A stretch of 64,000 nt of DNA from Penicillium oxalicum. Its lineage: Eukaryota; Ascomycota; Eurotiomycetes; Eurotiales; Aspergillaceae. The position numbers were made by a program, and so were the translations under genes. Below are positions 24,446-36,998 of this stretch, piece after piece. How positions within the stretch are numbered: the first letter of the stretch is position 1; each line of letters opens with the position of its first letter. The DNA lies in the NCBI RefSeq assembly GCF_001723175.1, contig NC_064655.1, forward strand, positions 930,001-994,000, read 5' to 3'. The notes beneath the pieces are model-generated. The model worked only from the letters and a program-made list of their open reading frames with translations. It searched no databases and was not told the DNA's origin.

Positions 24446-25908
24446 TTATATACATTTCAAAAAACGCGCCATCAACGATGACCCACCCAGGAAAGCCGTG
24501 AGACCAGTGCATACAATAATGAGTCCGAACCCACGCCCATAGGAACCGATCGCCTGTCCTTGCCAATGATCCGCTTGAATGAGGACCTCACTGAAGGGCC
24601 CACTCACGACATTGCCCACACCACGACCAAAAGCGATGGTGGAGAAGATCATCGTCGGGTCTGCCCCGGGGTTCGCTTTTTGAATATCTTTAATCATCCC
24701 AGCCCAGATGGCAGAATAGCCACCGGCGAAAAGTCCGTATGCAACACCGAACAGGATCAACACGGGGAGCGTAGTGGATAGTCCCCAGATCAGGAAGACG
24801 GCAATCACCGTTCCCACGGTGGAAATAGCAACACAGATCCACGTGGGACATCGATCGGACAAGTGCCCCATAGATACGCTGCCGAAAACTGATGCCAAGT
24901 TCAACGCGGTGACGGTGAGCGAGGCGACGAAACTCGAAGCTCCCAGCGAGCGGGCGACTGTGGGAAGATAGATCGCAGGGAGGAAAAATCCCAACGCCTC
25001 GGCAATATTACCCATCTGATAGACGATCGAGACCCGACTTAGCAGGAATCGAAGATTCAGCCGCTCGTACTGGGTTACCTTGGAGACTGGCAATCGAGGC
25101 TTGTGGAAGTAGAGTAACGGCGCTGCAAGAACGAACATCAAAGCCGAAAATATGCGCAGGGTCATTCGAAAGCCAAATTGTACTAGAAGCTTGTCCAGAG
25201 CCAAGGGGATGAGAATCCCGGAGAGTCCTGATCCAGCCCATACGGTGCCAAAGGCCAGGCCTCTCTTTTGTCGAACCACTCTGGCATGTAAAGAATGGAA
25301 GGGCTGTAGGCGATGCACCCGCCGATGCCAAAGCCAAGGCCCTGGGATAGAACCAGGTGCGTGAAAGTCGTGGAAAAGGAGGCCAGGGCAAGTGAAAGGC
25401 ACATAAAGGTCATTCCAATCGTGGAGAACCATCTTGCTGCGCGAGGAAGCAGGATCATCGTCGTGATTATGAGTGGGCAACCCAAGTATGCCATTCCCTA
25501 CAATAATGGAACTTCTTCGTCAGGTCTCTTATGAATTCATCTTCAGCTGGACGTGTTCACTTACAGTTGCACAGGTTCCCACCACCGCCACAATATCAGT
25601 GTCTGGAAAAACGTCGTTCTCACGGTAGTAGCTTTGGAACACTCCAAAGGAAGAAGCGAATCCTGGCCAGAAAAGTGAAATATCAGCATGCTGCCCCGAT
25701 TATGTGAATACAATCGTGATATTCACGACTTACCCCAGAACAAAGCTTCTATCATGGCCGAGGCGGCTAAGAATAGCCACGCATGAAGACCACCATCCGT
25801 AGGTGGAAGATCATCAAATACTTGACTGTCAATTTTTTCGAGATATGGTGAGAGCTTCGCATCTTCGCATGACTGCGAGTCATCAGAGAACGAAGTTTTG
25901 ACATCCAT
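24446..25908 (-). CDS. MFS transporter, monocarboxylate-porter type, frameshifted
   Basis: Three minus-strand exons, 25908-25734, 25662-25565 and 25497-24446, give about 441 residues once one missing base is allowed for. An acidic cytosolic N-terminus is followed by DGGLHAWLFLAASAMIEALFWGFASSFGVFQ, then repeated hydrophobic helices; GGYSAIWAGMIKDIQ and GHLSDRCPTW are MFS/MCT-like. In exon 3 the frame breaks at WFDK/RGLAFGTVWAGSG: an A4 run on the coding strand (25266-25269) would need to be A5, giving DKKRGLAFG. Both introns keep phase with this correction. Fungal MCT-like porters move monocarboxylates, riboflavin or unknown acids; a role in moving a biotin precursor is only suggested by the location beside bioDA. 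Confidence 0.82.
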
Positions 25909-26946
25909 TGGAGTGGGCTAGGGCATTGAAAGAAGCCCCGGAAAAATAAGTCAAGAGAATGCGATAATGAGCTAGGAGAAGCCAAGACTTAAAGTAAACT
26001 CATCTTGCAACATTTCTAACAGTATCTGTACGACGTCACATTGCACAATCGTTCAGATCAAGGTGGAAATAAGAAAGGGATGTCGAGATGTGCTTGGAGG
26101 CCCGTATCAAGTGACAGGAAGAATCCCGGCGGGCAGAGTCATTATTTTATTGGACAAGCTTAGATCAAACGCACCTTCATTAAGAGTCCAAGAGACTGGG
26201 CGATCATTCTTAAGCTCCAAGCACCGCTGTTATCCTGGAGCTCCTCCGTGGGCAACGTACCTACATCATCCTCCATCCCGTGCAAGTCATTGCGCCACGA
26301 AAATTCCTCCTCTCGGTGATTACTGAATCGCGTTCCATTTTTAGCTGCCAACCACCAGCGAGTAGCCGTGTGTAAAAGACCGTACTTGACGTGCTCTGCG
26401 TGGGGCATGGAATCATATCAAGGGCCATCCCTTGCCAAAGCGCTTAGGAACGGCACCATTGTGGAATGGAATGAAGGGTCCTCGCCCGACTTCATTCGCC
26501 ATTACCTAATAAATCATCCGACGAGCTACGAGGGCAAAAGCACCAACGATGAGACTGAGGATCTGTATCATTCTGTTGAGTTGCAGTTGATACCAGAAGT
26601 CGGAAGGCCAAAGGCGCGATGTTCTTGTATCACTTTTCGTGGGCTTTGATTGATTCCTGTGAGTAGTGGGGTTGTTGCAGATTATCGTAGGCGGTCCCGC
26701 TCCAGAATCATATATATACCCCTTACAAAACCAGGTTGAACTGCACTGAGGCTTCTCAGCCTAATGGAGACAAGGTTGCGTAAAGGTTGGCTAGTGCTCT
26801 CGGATGCACAGTCACAAGTCACGCGCAGGATCTCGGATTTGTGATTCGAGCAGCTCGAAAACATGTTGTCAATTTAAAGCAGCAATTGTATCTAATACCA
26901 TCTTCAACAGGTATCACACAGGCCAGACCAGTTGGTCTCAGATCTG
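25909..26946. other. Intergenic region between MFS gene and bioDA 3' end
   Basis: About 1 kb. A plus-strand frame at 26407-26649 (80 aa, beginning MESYQGPSLAKALRNG) reads like protein but matches nothing known to me and is not called. Otherwise nothing is seen. Confidence 0.45.
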
Positions 26947-29545
26947 TTAAACAAGGGCAGTGCGCAACAATTTTTCCAGTTCCTGCAGGGACTCGGGCTT
27001 CGATGTCACACTCGACATCAAGTACAACACATTACCAAGTACTCGGGAGTGAACATTGAATTTGTGTCCACCAACGGCAAGCTGTTGCTGCAGGCCTTTG
27101 GCGGCATTAGAAGTGTAACCTGATCAAAAGTTAGCACAAAGGTCTGGATTGCTAATTTCGATGTACTTACCACCACCCTGAGCATCTCGTAAGGAGATGC
27201 TGAGAACTGTTCCAATCGCAAAGACACTTTCAACGGATTGAGCGCGAGAAAGATCTTGAATTAGATCTTGCGACCACACACTCCATACATGCGGAGCCAA
27301 CTTCTCCGCATGAGAGTCTACCCTTTGGGCCCAGTTCGTCTTGAATTGGTCAAAAGAACCGTTGTTGTCCATGGCATTCATAGTCTTTATGGACTCAATG
27401 GCGACGGTGCATCCAACCGGGTGAGCTGTGTAGCTGTGACCATGAAGAAGAGCATCGCTCTTCTCGGGACTCAGGAATGTTTCGAAGATTTCTTGGCTTG
27501 CGACCGTGGTGCAGAGAGGTATCAAACCACCAGTAAGAAGCTTTGCGTTCACGGCAATGTCAGGGTGAACACCCAGGAAAGACGCCGACGTTGGACGACC
27601 AAGACGGTACAGTCCGGTGAAAACCTCATCAAAAATGACGGGTAGGCCTGACCAGGATTCTGCTTTCTTGTGATGCGTGCTTTCCGTTGCGAAAATTTCC
27701 GGATGATCTCGAACAACGTCCGTCAGACATCTCTGGAAAAGTGGGTCACTGCCAAAAGTCAAATTAGATGTGAGGACAGAAACGCCGACGTATTTCACAT
27801 CTTGACTTACCAGAACAACATGCCCCCGGCACCTAGAATGACAGGTTCAAGGATCAGGGCACCAAACTTCATCCCCCGTTCTCGAACAAGGCCCTCAATT
27901 GTCTGCCGAATATAATCTTTGTAACGCCGACCTTTATCGGAATCAAGACGGGCGTCAAGATTAAAGACCGCGTCAAGGGATTCAAATTCAACATCTGTGC
28001 CCAGGTTCTTGCGCATCTCATCCGGGACTTCAACCTTCCATTTGCCATCGACCATCTTGACCAGAGGAAAGTCAAACCAATGGCCGCGGCCACGGTACCA
28101 TTCGACTTTTTGATTGTAGACTGAAGGATCGGAACAGTCCATTACACCGATTGTATCTCCATGGTAGCTTCCCTTCAGACCGAGAATGCTGATCTGTTCC
28201 TTTGAAGCATCCCAACCATAGCGCTCACAGGCGACGCGAAGACCCATTTTCAGGGCTACTTCCATACCTGTGCTGCCATTATCTGTATAGAATACTTTGG
28301 CAAAACGCGGGTTGTCGAGAGTTTTCAAAAGAGTATCCGCGAGTGTTAGTGCTGGCTCATGCACTGCACCAGCAAACATAACGTGGCCATACCGACCAGC
28401 GGCATATGCGGCGGAGAGCGACAAGTTGGGGTTGCCGTGACCCAGACCTTGCGTCCACCATGAAGCCGAGCCATCAAACGTAGGGCGTAGTTCATTTACG
28501 GAAGTCTCTGCCTGACTCGTGCCGTAAGTCTGGAAGTAGTCATCGTGTGCAGAGTCAATCACGGTGATATCTTTGGGTTGCATGCCATGATGCTGCGTGA
28601 ACGGGTACCAGATCAGGTCTTGAGCCCGACTGGACATTTCAGCCAGTCGTTCAATTCTTTCGGCATTCTTGGTATGCATCCCTTCCAAAAGTTGAGCAAT
28701 ACTTGACTCCTTTGAAGCTTGCTCATAGTAAGATAACATTGCTTCTTCATCGCGTGCCAGCGAGTCAGCATCGACTTGGGCTGGCTTGGCTGGTGGTGCT
28801 GGCAGAGACACCAAGGGGATACTTTTTTTGCGGAAGAAGTTGCCGAGATAATCGTGATTCTGATAGTAATCATCCCGGAACAACAACACGGACTGCACAT
28901 CGTATCCGCGAACCAAAAGCGATTCATATGCCGAGATCGAAGACGAGATGCCACCGAGCCGCGAATCTGCCACGAGAACGATGGGCAATCGCAAGGGCCG
29001 ATAAAGATCCGCTTGCGAGTTTCCATTCGGACCTGGGGAATGAACACCACCAGCTGTCTCCACTAAAGCAAAGTCGATGTCTTTGCGAGCCCACTCAGTG
29101 AGAGTGTTATGAATGGATGCAAGCAAATCATCATCTCGTGGGATCTTTGTGATCGGTCAGTTTTCTGCCAGGTCATGTTGGTTTCAAGGTTCACTTACTG
29201 TTTTCTGTTTGGCGGCTATATGTGGGCTCACCGGCTCATCAAATTGATAGAGACATTTGGTCAAAGTTCCTGCCCCATACCTCTTTAGGTGTCTAGGTGT
29301 ATTATTCAGAATTCAGCCAGTTATCGCGCAACCGATTGAGGGAAGGTTCCTTCCATCGCTTACCGGTCATCCGCATCATCCAGAGCTCCCGTAGAAACCG
29401 GCTTTAAGAAGGCTGCCCTTTGCTTCTGACGCTGAACCGCATTGCACAGTACCGTAGAGACAATTGTCTTTCCCACGTCTGTATTGGCGCCATAAACCTG
29501 GTGCGCACGCAATGTTCGCCAGAGACCAGCGCCGACCGGGGCCAT
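26947..29545 (-). CDS. bioDA: Bifunctional dethiobiotin synthetase / DAPA aminotransferase
   Basis: Five minus-strand exons (29545-29364, 29292-29199, 29144-27811, 27748-27171, 27119-26947) keep phase throughout and encode 786 residues. The N-terminal domain is BioD, with P-loop GANTDVGKTIVSTVL and FALVETAGGVHSP; the remainder is BioA, a class III PLP aminotransferase, with GSASWWTQGLGHGNPNLSL, LKGSYHGDTIGVMD, FDEVFTGLYRLGR and the PLP-lysine segment NAKLLTGGLIPL. Together they convert KAPA to DAPA and then to dethiobiotin. The fused arrangement is established for fungi and plants. No canonical PTS1 ends the protein (RTALV); the family is mitochondrial in several organisms. It is transcribed divergently from bioF across an 828-bp gap. 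Confidence 0.97.
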
Positions 29546-30373
29546 TGCTTCGGCGAGGTGAGATCGGCTGTTGTCCTTTGGAGAGGCTGGTGGCGGAGGC
29601 TCACACGCCGTTGTATGGAAGCTGGGACTCGAGGATATGCTACGCCTTTTGCACTAGCAATCTTATTCGCGAGGGGTCACACAGCTAGATTAGGCACATT
29701 TAGTAGTCATTCTGTCCAGGACTCCTCCAGGTGCGGGTAAAGCCCAACTCTGGGCGTACTGGGGAAATCAGTCCAATGGCGAACCGTGGAATCCATCCAT
29801 CATCTCCACCGGTTTCTTCACCGAAGTCCACCGAGGTCCAGGTGCGTGTCCATCAGCCAAAGTCAAATGCAGATGGTTGAGAACGCATTCCCCAACCGTG
29901 AGCCATGAGGATTCAGTCACCAGTTCGCAGCCCCTGGCCACACACGCTCTGGACTTGTGGTGCAGATTGTTGGTGAGACTTTGAAATGCATTGCGACCTG
30001 TGCACCTCTCGCCGAAAAGAAGACTTCGTTGAGCCCTCGTTCTGCACTGACGTACACGTGGGCCATAGGCCGGGCGACCGGCTGTGTTCCATCCTTCAGC
30101 CCCGGACCTCTCCGCGGTCCAAGTTTGGCCCCGATCATCCTCTTGGACACGCGAGATGACCAACGGTCCTCGAAATCGGAGCGATGAGCCCGGTCCGGAG
30201 GGCGAAGGGACAGGAACACCCGTGATTAACCGATCATGTGCACACGGTAAAGGCGGTGTTCCTGAGCACCGTCATCAACCTTATTAGGTAAAGTTCAACA
30301 ACACCAATCGTACTGGATTAAAGTGGTTTTTGTTTCATCATTGACCAAGTTTCTGGGTCTCTGCAACGATTTG
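29546..30373. promoter_or_regulatory. Shared intergenic region of the divergent bioDA/bioF pair
   Basis: 828 bp between the ATG of bioDA (minus) and the chosen ATG of bioF (plus). Head-to-head placement suggests co-regulation. The bioF-proximal side carries a 10-bp perfect inverted repeat listed separately. No transcription factor site could be named with confidence. Confidence 0.6.
30211..30264. repeat. 10-bp perfect inverted repeat upstream of bioF
   Basis: CAGGAACACC at 30211-30220 is followed by its exact complement GGTGTTCCTG at 30255-30264, with a 34-base spacer. It lies 110-163 bases before the bioF start inside the bidirectional promoter region. It may be a paired binding site for a dimeric regulator; a stem-loop is less likely with so long a spacer. 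Confidence 0.75.
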
Positions 30374-31747
30374 ATGGAGGACCGATCGTCAAACCCGACC
30401 ACCCTGGTAGATTCTCTCACCAGTGCTCTCCTCAAACGAGAAGCAAAATCGTCCCGGCGAAAATTGACTGTCTTACCCAGAACGGCAGTGGACTTTTCTT
30501 CCAATGACTTCCTCTCTCTGTCAACGTCGCCAGTGTTTCGTCAACGCTTTCTGTCGCATCTGAACTCGGCACCGGAGTCATTTCCCTTCGCCAGCGGTGG
30601 ATCTCGCCTACTCGATGGCAACTCTGCGTATGCGGAGGAGTTAGAGCGCTTTGTGGCCGAGTTCCACAAGGCTCCAGCTGCGCTCCTGTTCAATTCTGGG
30701 TATGATGCCAATATTGGAGTATTGGCCAGTGTCCCACAGCCAGGAGATCTGATTCTGTACGATGAATTGGTTCATGCAAGCTCCCGCGAAGGAATGCGGC
30801 TTTCCCGCGCAACAGCCAGGAAGATGTTTGCGCATAGCTCCCCAAGCGCCCTCAGACAGGTTTTGGCTGCGGAGATTCAAAGTGATCCCCGGGTTCGTGA
30901 CGGCTTGAGGAATGTCTTCATCGTGATCGAATCATTGTACAGCATGGATGGCGACGTGGCGCCCATCAACGAATTTATCCGCGTGATCGACGAGCTGCTT
31001 CCACGACAAAATGGGTATTTCATTGTAGACGAGGCTCATGCAACGGGCGTCTTTGGGCCCCGAGGGGCTGGTGTCGTACAGCAGCTTGGTGTTCAGAATC
31101 GAATGTTCATTCGTGTGCATACCTTTGGAAAGGCTCTCGCGAGCCATGGAGGTATTTTCGCCCTCTTCGAAGCACCATGATTTTGATCGCTGACCAAGAT
31201 ATCATCAGCAATGGTCTTGTGTGGATCTGAGACAAGGGACTATCTGATCAATTATGCTCGGAGCCTGATTTACACCACCGCTCTTGGTTTCCCATTCTTG
31301 GCATCAATCCGTACAGCCTACGAACTCTTATCTTCGGGAGAAACTGACTTGGTAAGATCATCCATCCTTTCTCATCGTCATCTTTCCCACCAGATTCTAA
31401 TGACTTCGATGAAATAGCTGCGAGCTCGGTCCCAGAAACTCATCATTCATCTTCATCAACGCTTGGAAGGTCTCAAATTAAGTCGATCTGTTCCCTTCAA
31501 AGTTGACCACTATGCAACATCTCCCATCTTTTCACTACGTACATCACAACCACGTGAATTGGCGAGAGTCTGTCAAGAAGCTGGTTTCATCATTCGGGCG
31601 ATTATGCCTCCTACTGTCCCCCAGGGTAGCGAAAGAGTTCGGGTATGCCTCCATGCAAGCAATACGGAGGCCGAAATTGATGGTCTGGTTGAAGTAATTC
31701 AATCGTGGCTGGATCGCAGCGCGATGGATCCTAGCCCCAAGCTGTGA
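30374..31747 (+). CDS. bioF: KAPA synthase (8-amino-7-oxononanoate synthase)
   Basis: Three exons, 30374-31151, 31209-31351 and 31418-31747, give 416 residues. The enzyme joins pimeloyl-CoA and L-alanine to make KAPA, using PLP. Seen: VDFSSNDFLSLSTSP, SGGSRLLDGNSAYAEELE, LFNSGYDANIGVL, IVDEAHATGVFGPRG, and the PLP-lysine motif HTFGKALASHG (Lys253), with the first intron directly after it. The C-terminus is PKL, a PTS1-type peroxisomal signal, in line with published work placing fungal BioF in peroxisomes. An upstream in-frame start at 30323 (non-ATG) was not used; ATG 30374 gives MEDRSSNPTTLVDSL, fitting family length. Divergent partner: bioDA. Confidence 0.95.
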
Positions 31748-32956
31748 CGACTCCAATATCTGTTAGATGCAGGGGATTTCACCTGAAATTTTGCGGAGAC
31801 GAGATAGACCGATTCTCTCCCCTGGCCAAAGCAGCATTTTGAAACAAATGGCCAAACTCTTTGAATAGAGGGGATGCAATCGCCCCCGGGCCAGGTTCGC
31901 CAAGAGGGAAAGCACCGCCATCCACTTTGACCGGCTTTCCTAGGCGCTGGAAAGTGAACATATCACACCACGCACCCAGTGGCCATCTGCCCGGCCAGCT
32001 TTGAATTTCAATGACAAGATTGGATCTTTCGCAAGCGTTATAGAAGGAGCATTTCGAGGGTCCGCGCACAGGCAGTCCAGAAGCGCCGGGCCGCCTTAGC
32101 CGGCCCAGCCTCCAATCTGAAATGAATATGTAAAATCTCATGCCAGTGGATGTATCGTTTTTTGGGGCCATTAAAAGCCATGTTGTAGTTTTTCACGTTC
32201 GATCGCTGCAATAAAGTCTAAAGAAATAGTACATTAAGAAAGTTGGTCGGACATTGTCCGGGGAGCTACCGACACTGTCACTTTGAAGATGTCAAGCTCC
32301 AGACTTTCTAAATCAACTGGTTTAGATAGGTGACTTTGCGATTTGACTTGAGGTATGGATTTCATTTACCAAAGCTCGAACCTAAATCTCAAGTCTTTGC
32401 TCCCGTTTGTGCGCATTTCCAGGTAGCACCTCATAGCGTATTGGACGATTGAACGATTACCCGATGTCTTCACATGTAGCACTACAGGTTTCCTCGGTGG
32501 GCAGCCTCAAATGAATGAGATTTCGCTAAGGTTAGGTGATGTGGACTGCGCCCCCAGAAAACCCAGCATGAGACATACGTAGTTTGAACCTGCTAAAGGC
32601 TGTTGATCCGTGCCGACAAAACAAGTACAGGCAAAATGATGTGGGGATATTCTCCACATTGAACTACTCGCCTAACCCTACTTTAGTGTGGAAAAGGCGT
32701 TTTTAAAGAAGAACTGAATTGAGGAGAATGAAGCTTCGTTGTGGTAAATATCGAGCACTAATAGTAAAGCCTCGAATCGCTGAAGAGTATAAGCATAAGC
32801 GCCTGCCAAAAATAGCCAGAAACAAAATTGTCATAAAGGAAATGAAGAGAATAATCAAGGGAATAAAAAGAAACGAATATTTAAAAGTAAACAGCAAAAG
32901 AAAAAGCATAAACTCCATAGATGTTTCCCATCATAATTCTCATGCATCATGCAACA
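31748..32956. other. Intergenic region between bioF and the ENA gene 3' end
   Basis: About 1.2 kb. A minus-strand open frame at 31779-32171 (130 aa) includes KVDGGAFPLGEPGPGAIASP, which looks somewhat protein-like, but no family is recognised and splicing is unclear. The part near 32700-32950 is A-rich and likely the 3' UTR of the convergent ENA gene. Confidence 0.45.
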
Positions 32957-35900
32957 TCAGACCATCGACTTCTCCACTTTCTCCTGACTGTCTGCCGATG
33001 TCTCGGAACGGTCCATGGTAGTGTAGCGACTAAAGTCTCCAGGGCCCCGACGGTCGCCAGAGACAAGGTCACCATGTTTCTTCTTCTGCATATAAGCCTG
33101 TCGACGGAAGAAAGCACGCTTGACCCATTTCCAGGACTCGATTCCAGCAAAGAACAGCACGGTTTCGACAAGGACGACGCCCCACTCCCACGAGATACGC
33201 GAGTGCTTGAAGACACTTTCGTTAATAACGGGGATGTACAGGATGGGGAACGCAAGGACGAAACCAGCCATGATACCGAAAAAGAGGAACCGATTGGCCC
33301 AGATGTCGTACATCCATTGGGTCAGGTAGCGCTTGGAATCGGGCTTCATCCGGAAGAAGCTTCGGCGGAGGTCCATCATCTCCCAGGCGAGGAAGAGGGC
33401 GAACCAGGTCATACAGGTGAATGTGGTGGCACGGGCACGGAACACAGTGTCGCAGGCCTTGCTGTACTCGGTGTTACAGTTTATGGCCAGATTGCCATCG
33501 CCCCAAGGGAACATGACGAGGGAAAAGGCAGCAAGGCAAAGAGCCGCCATCCAGATGCCGTAAACCATGGTATCGACGATGATTTCCCAGGTGAAAATAC
33601 CTTTTTTCTAAATAGTGGACAAGGTCATGTTAGATGATCATGATTCTTAGACTCAACTCGCACGGGGACAAGGGAGACTTACGCTTTGAGGAGGTCGATC
33701 CATCACGTCAGACGATGCCTGCTCCATACCCAGGCCCATATCCGGTAGACCAGAAGTAATCATGACAATCCAGATGATCTCCACGGGGGAGATAGGGAAG
33801 ACGGATTGGTTGCTGTCATCCTTAAAAACCAGACCGATCAGGAGTGTGAGGGCCAGAGCCACATTCTCAGCAAGCAAATGCAGAACAAATTTCTGGATAT
33901 TGTCGAAAATACGGCGACCTTCAGAGATACCGTTGATGATGGAAGCAAAGTTGTCGTCGGTCAAGACGAGCTCAGAGGCATCTTTGGCAACGTCCGAGCC
34001 ATTCTGGCCCATGGCAATACCCACGTCGGCTCGCTTCAGGGAGGGAGAGTCATTCACTCCATCGCCCGTCATGGCAACATAGCAACCCCGGCGGTGCAAC
34101 GCATCAATCATGCGAACCTTGGTGTTTGGCGCGCATCGCGCGATCACAAGGGGTAGAGTCGGGAGAGCATCGATTTCATCCTCGGACAGCTTGTCGAATT
34201 GACCGGCTGTCATGACCATGGCGTCCGCTACATCTTTCGCCAACATTTCCATATTTGGTGGAAGGATACCAATTTGGGCTGCGATAGCTCGTGCGGTTCC
34301 AGGGTGATCACCAGTGACCATATGGACTGAAATACCGGCCTTGTAGCATTGGCTGATAGCACCGGCGGTCTCAGGTCGTGGGGGATCATACAATCCAATC
34401 AGTCCGTAGAACGACAGATCCTTCTCGATTTCTTCGCGGGGAAGAGGTTCGTTTTCTGCAGCTGAAGGAGGATTGTGCTCCCGCCCAGCGAGACAGAGAA
34501 CTCGAAGTCCCTCGTTTGCCAAAGACTCGACATTCTGCATGATTTCATCCTGGATTTCTGGGCTCATGGGAACAGAGTCGCCATTCTCCCATGTGATAGA
34601 GGTGCAGGAGTCAATCACTCGCTCGACAGCACCTTTTGTGAATACCATCTCTTGAGATGTGTCTGAATTCTCGCTCCTCTTGGCATAAACAACAGACATC
34701 TTCTTGATACCGGAGTCGAACGGATATTCAGCCTTTTGGGTCCAGAGAGAGTTTTCGCCCTTGTTCAGGCGATCGGCACCCCAGTCAAAACGAGAAGCAA
34801 AGACTTGGATTGCAATGTCGGTGGGCTCTCCACGAGCCTGCCACTCATTGTGAGAATCCTTGTGAATGTGGGCAAGGTTTGCCAAGGCAGCAACGTTGAG
34901 GAAAGCCTGTAAATGTTCGTTTCCTCTCAAGAGATCCTCGGGCTTGGCGGCTTCCCCCGGTGATTCAGGATCCATCTTGCGTGGCGACGTCCGGGCAAGA
35001 CTAATTTCTCCCTCGTAGGGGTCAAGAGGGTTCTTTGATGAGCCAACCGAATATGTTCCCTGTGAAGGAATCCAGACTCTCCTAGCAACCATGCGCCCTT
35101 GAGTCAAGGTACCAGTCTTGTCCGAGCAGATGTTGGTCACGGCGCCTAATGCTTCCAAAGAGTCCAGCTTTCTGACAATAACATGTCTCTTCACCATTTG
35201 CTTGGTACCGACAGCCATGGTAATAGTGAGCACAACGACCAAACAAGCGGGAATCATCGAAAGTCCAGTCGCAACTGCGTAGATGATGACCTCTTTATCT
35301 CCACGCCATTCGTTGGCACCAGCCACGATTACTGCGCAGATGATGGCGACGAAGAAGAGAAGAAGAGCCAACTTGGACAACTTGCGCTGCAGCGGTGTAC
35401 CAACATTGATCCCCAAAAATCGTCCAATAGCGTCCGTAGTGGTCAAAGTCCAGGCCTGAACGTACCAACGCTTCTTACTCTCACCATCAGGTCCACGCTT
35501 GACCGGCCGGCGCTTTGAGTCGCCGCCTCGAAGAGCAGCCGCAATGGCTCCAATCTCGGTGCGCATTCCTGTGCCGATGACAATGCCTCGGCCTCGGCCG
35601 CGTGTGACGGTAGATGAGCTGTAGGCAATGTTGAGGCGATCGCCAGGGCCAGTGTCGGTGTCAAAGACTTGGTCCGCCTCCTTCTGGACAGGGAGCGATT
35701 CACCGGTCAGGAGAGCTTCATCGGTTTCGAAATTGAAAGCCTCGGTTAGTCTAGAGCAATTAAGGTGTCAGTATATTGGTGGGAGACAGCAATATCAGAG
35801 GCAGAGCGAACTTACCTGAGGTCGGCGGGAACAGTGTCCCCCACTTTCAGTTCGACCATGTCGCCGGGAACAATTTCCTTAGCGGGGACGGTGCATGTCT

Positions 35901-36443
35901 TGCCATCTCGAGTGACAACGCCGGTTGGGGAGCTCAAGCTTCGCAGCGAGTCCATGGTCTTCTCAGCAGCAAAGTCTTGGTACACACCCACCACAACGTT
36001 GAGAACGATGACAGCGGTGATGAAGCCACCTTCAATCCACGATTGAATACCGAAACTAACGGCCATTGCGATAATCAGGATCTAATTCATACGTAGTAAA
36101 AATATAATTAGTCTTCAATATGGCTTGGGATTTTCTTTTGGTAACCAAGGTTTTACATGTCTCAACTTACCAGAATCATCGCGTTGGCGACCTGCCGGAT
36201 GAAGATTTTAGCAATGGAGATGCCTTCATCTCCCTCCAACACGTTCTCCCCATACTTTTGAACGCGCTCCGTGACCTCAGCTGAGGCAAGACCATCCTCT
36301 AGATTGGTTTCTAGCTCTTGAAGAACAGCCTCCACGGTCAGGCTGTGGGCCGGTTTGGACAGGTAAAACTGAGAGGTAGCATCGTGCGATGCGGCATCCT
36401 TAGAGGACGGAGTGGCCTGGTTTTGAGCGCCCTCCTTAGACAT
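32957..36443 (-). CDS. ENA-type Na+/K+-exporting P-type ATPase (type IID)
   Basis: Four exons, 36443-36171, 36081-35816, 35750-33683 and 33607-32957, give 1085 residues, close to yeast Ena1. It pumps Na+ or K+ out of the cell at the plasma membrane. Seen: an N-terminal cation-ATPase domain (AHSLTVEAVLQELETNLEDG), the actuator-domain loop DEALLTGESLPVQK, the phosphorylation site SDKTGTLTQGRM (Asp390), EYPFDSGIKKMSVVY nucleotide-binding region, and the hinge TGDGVNDSPSLKRADVGIAMG. IID features include SLRSLSSPTGVVTRDG and a long hydrophilic loop after NPLDPYEGE. Splice sites are standard and all phases fit. Three PacC-like GCCAAG sites lie 550-660 bp upstream, fitting the known alkaline-pH response of ENA genes. 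Confidence 0.95.
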
Positions 36444-36998
36444 CACTTGCCCAGAGAAATCGATGTGGACAGAAGCAGAGGTTGAAAGGTCAAAGAGAGC
36501 AGTGAAAGAAGATGGTTAATGCAGTTGAAGAGGTGGAAAGGTAGTTGACTGATAAGAAGGGTTTTCAAGGGGGTTTCAAGTGAAATGATCTTGAGTAGAG
36601 AGAGAAGATCATGTAAAAGTCCGAAGGGTGACCTTGTATGGATTGCGCACGTTGAGCTCAGAAGCTTATCTTGTTGACCTTTTCTCCTCGTGCCACCTTT
36701 CGGGGGATGAGACTTGGTATAAATAAATTCTGGGCGGGATTGACGGTATAATCCCGCCGATGGAACATTGCCTCATCCGCGCTCTTCTCCGAGTCTCCGT
36801 TCATGAACCAAACTTGGAAGGTGGAAGCAGATATAAGCGGGAACCAATTAACGCAAAGAACCAAGCATTGGCGCTGAGCGGGTTGTCTCGGCAGAGCACT
36901 TGTGCCCTTCACAGACACGACAAGATGACGCACATGACTTGTCTCGGCACCAGTCAGTCAGAGGCGAGGGCGGAGTCTGATTGGATCCGCCATGGCGC

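Noticed and set aside
31140..31220. Frameshift in bioF after the PLP-lysine motif
   Set aside because: A 57-nt GT..AG intron (31152-31208) with a CTGAC branch-like site explains the frame change in phase.
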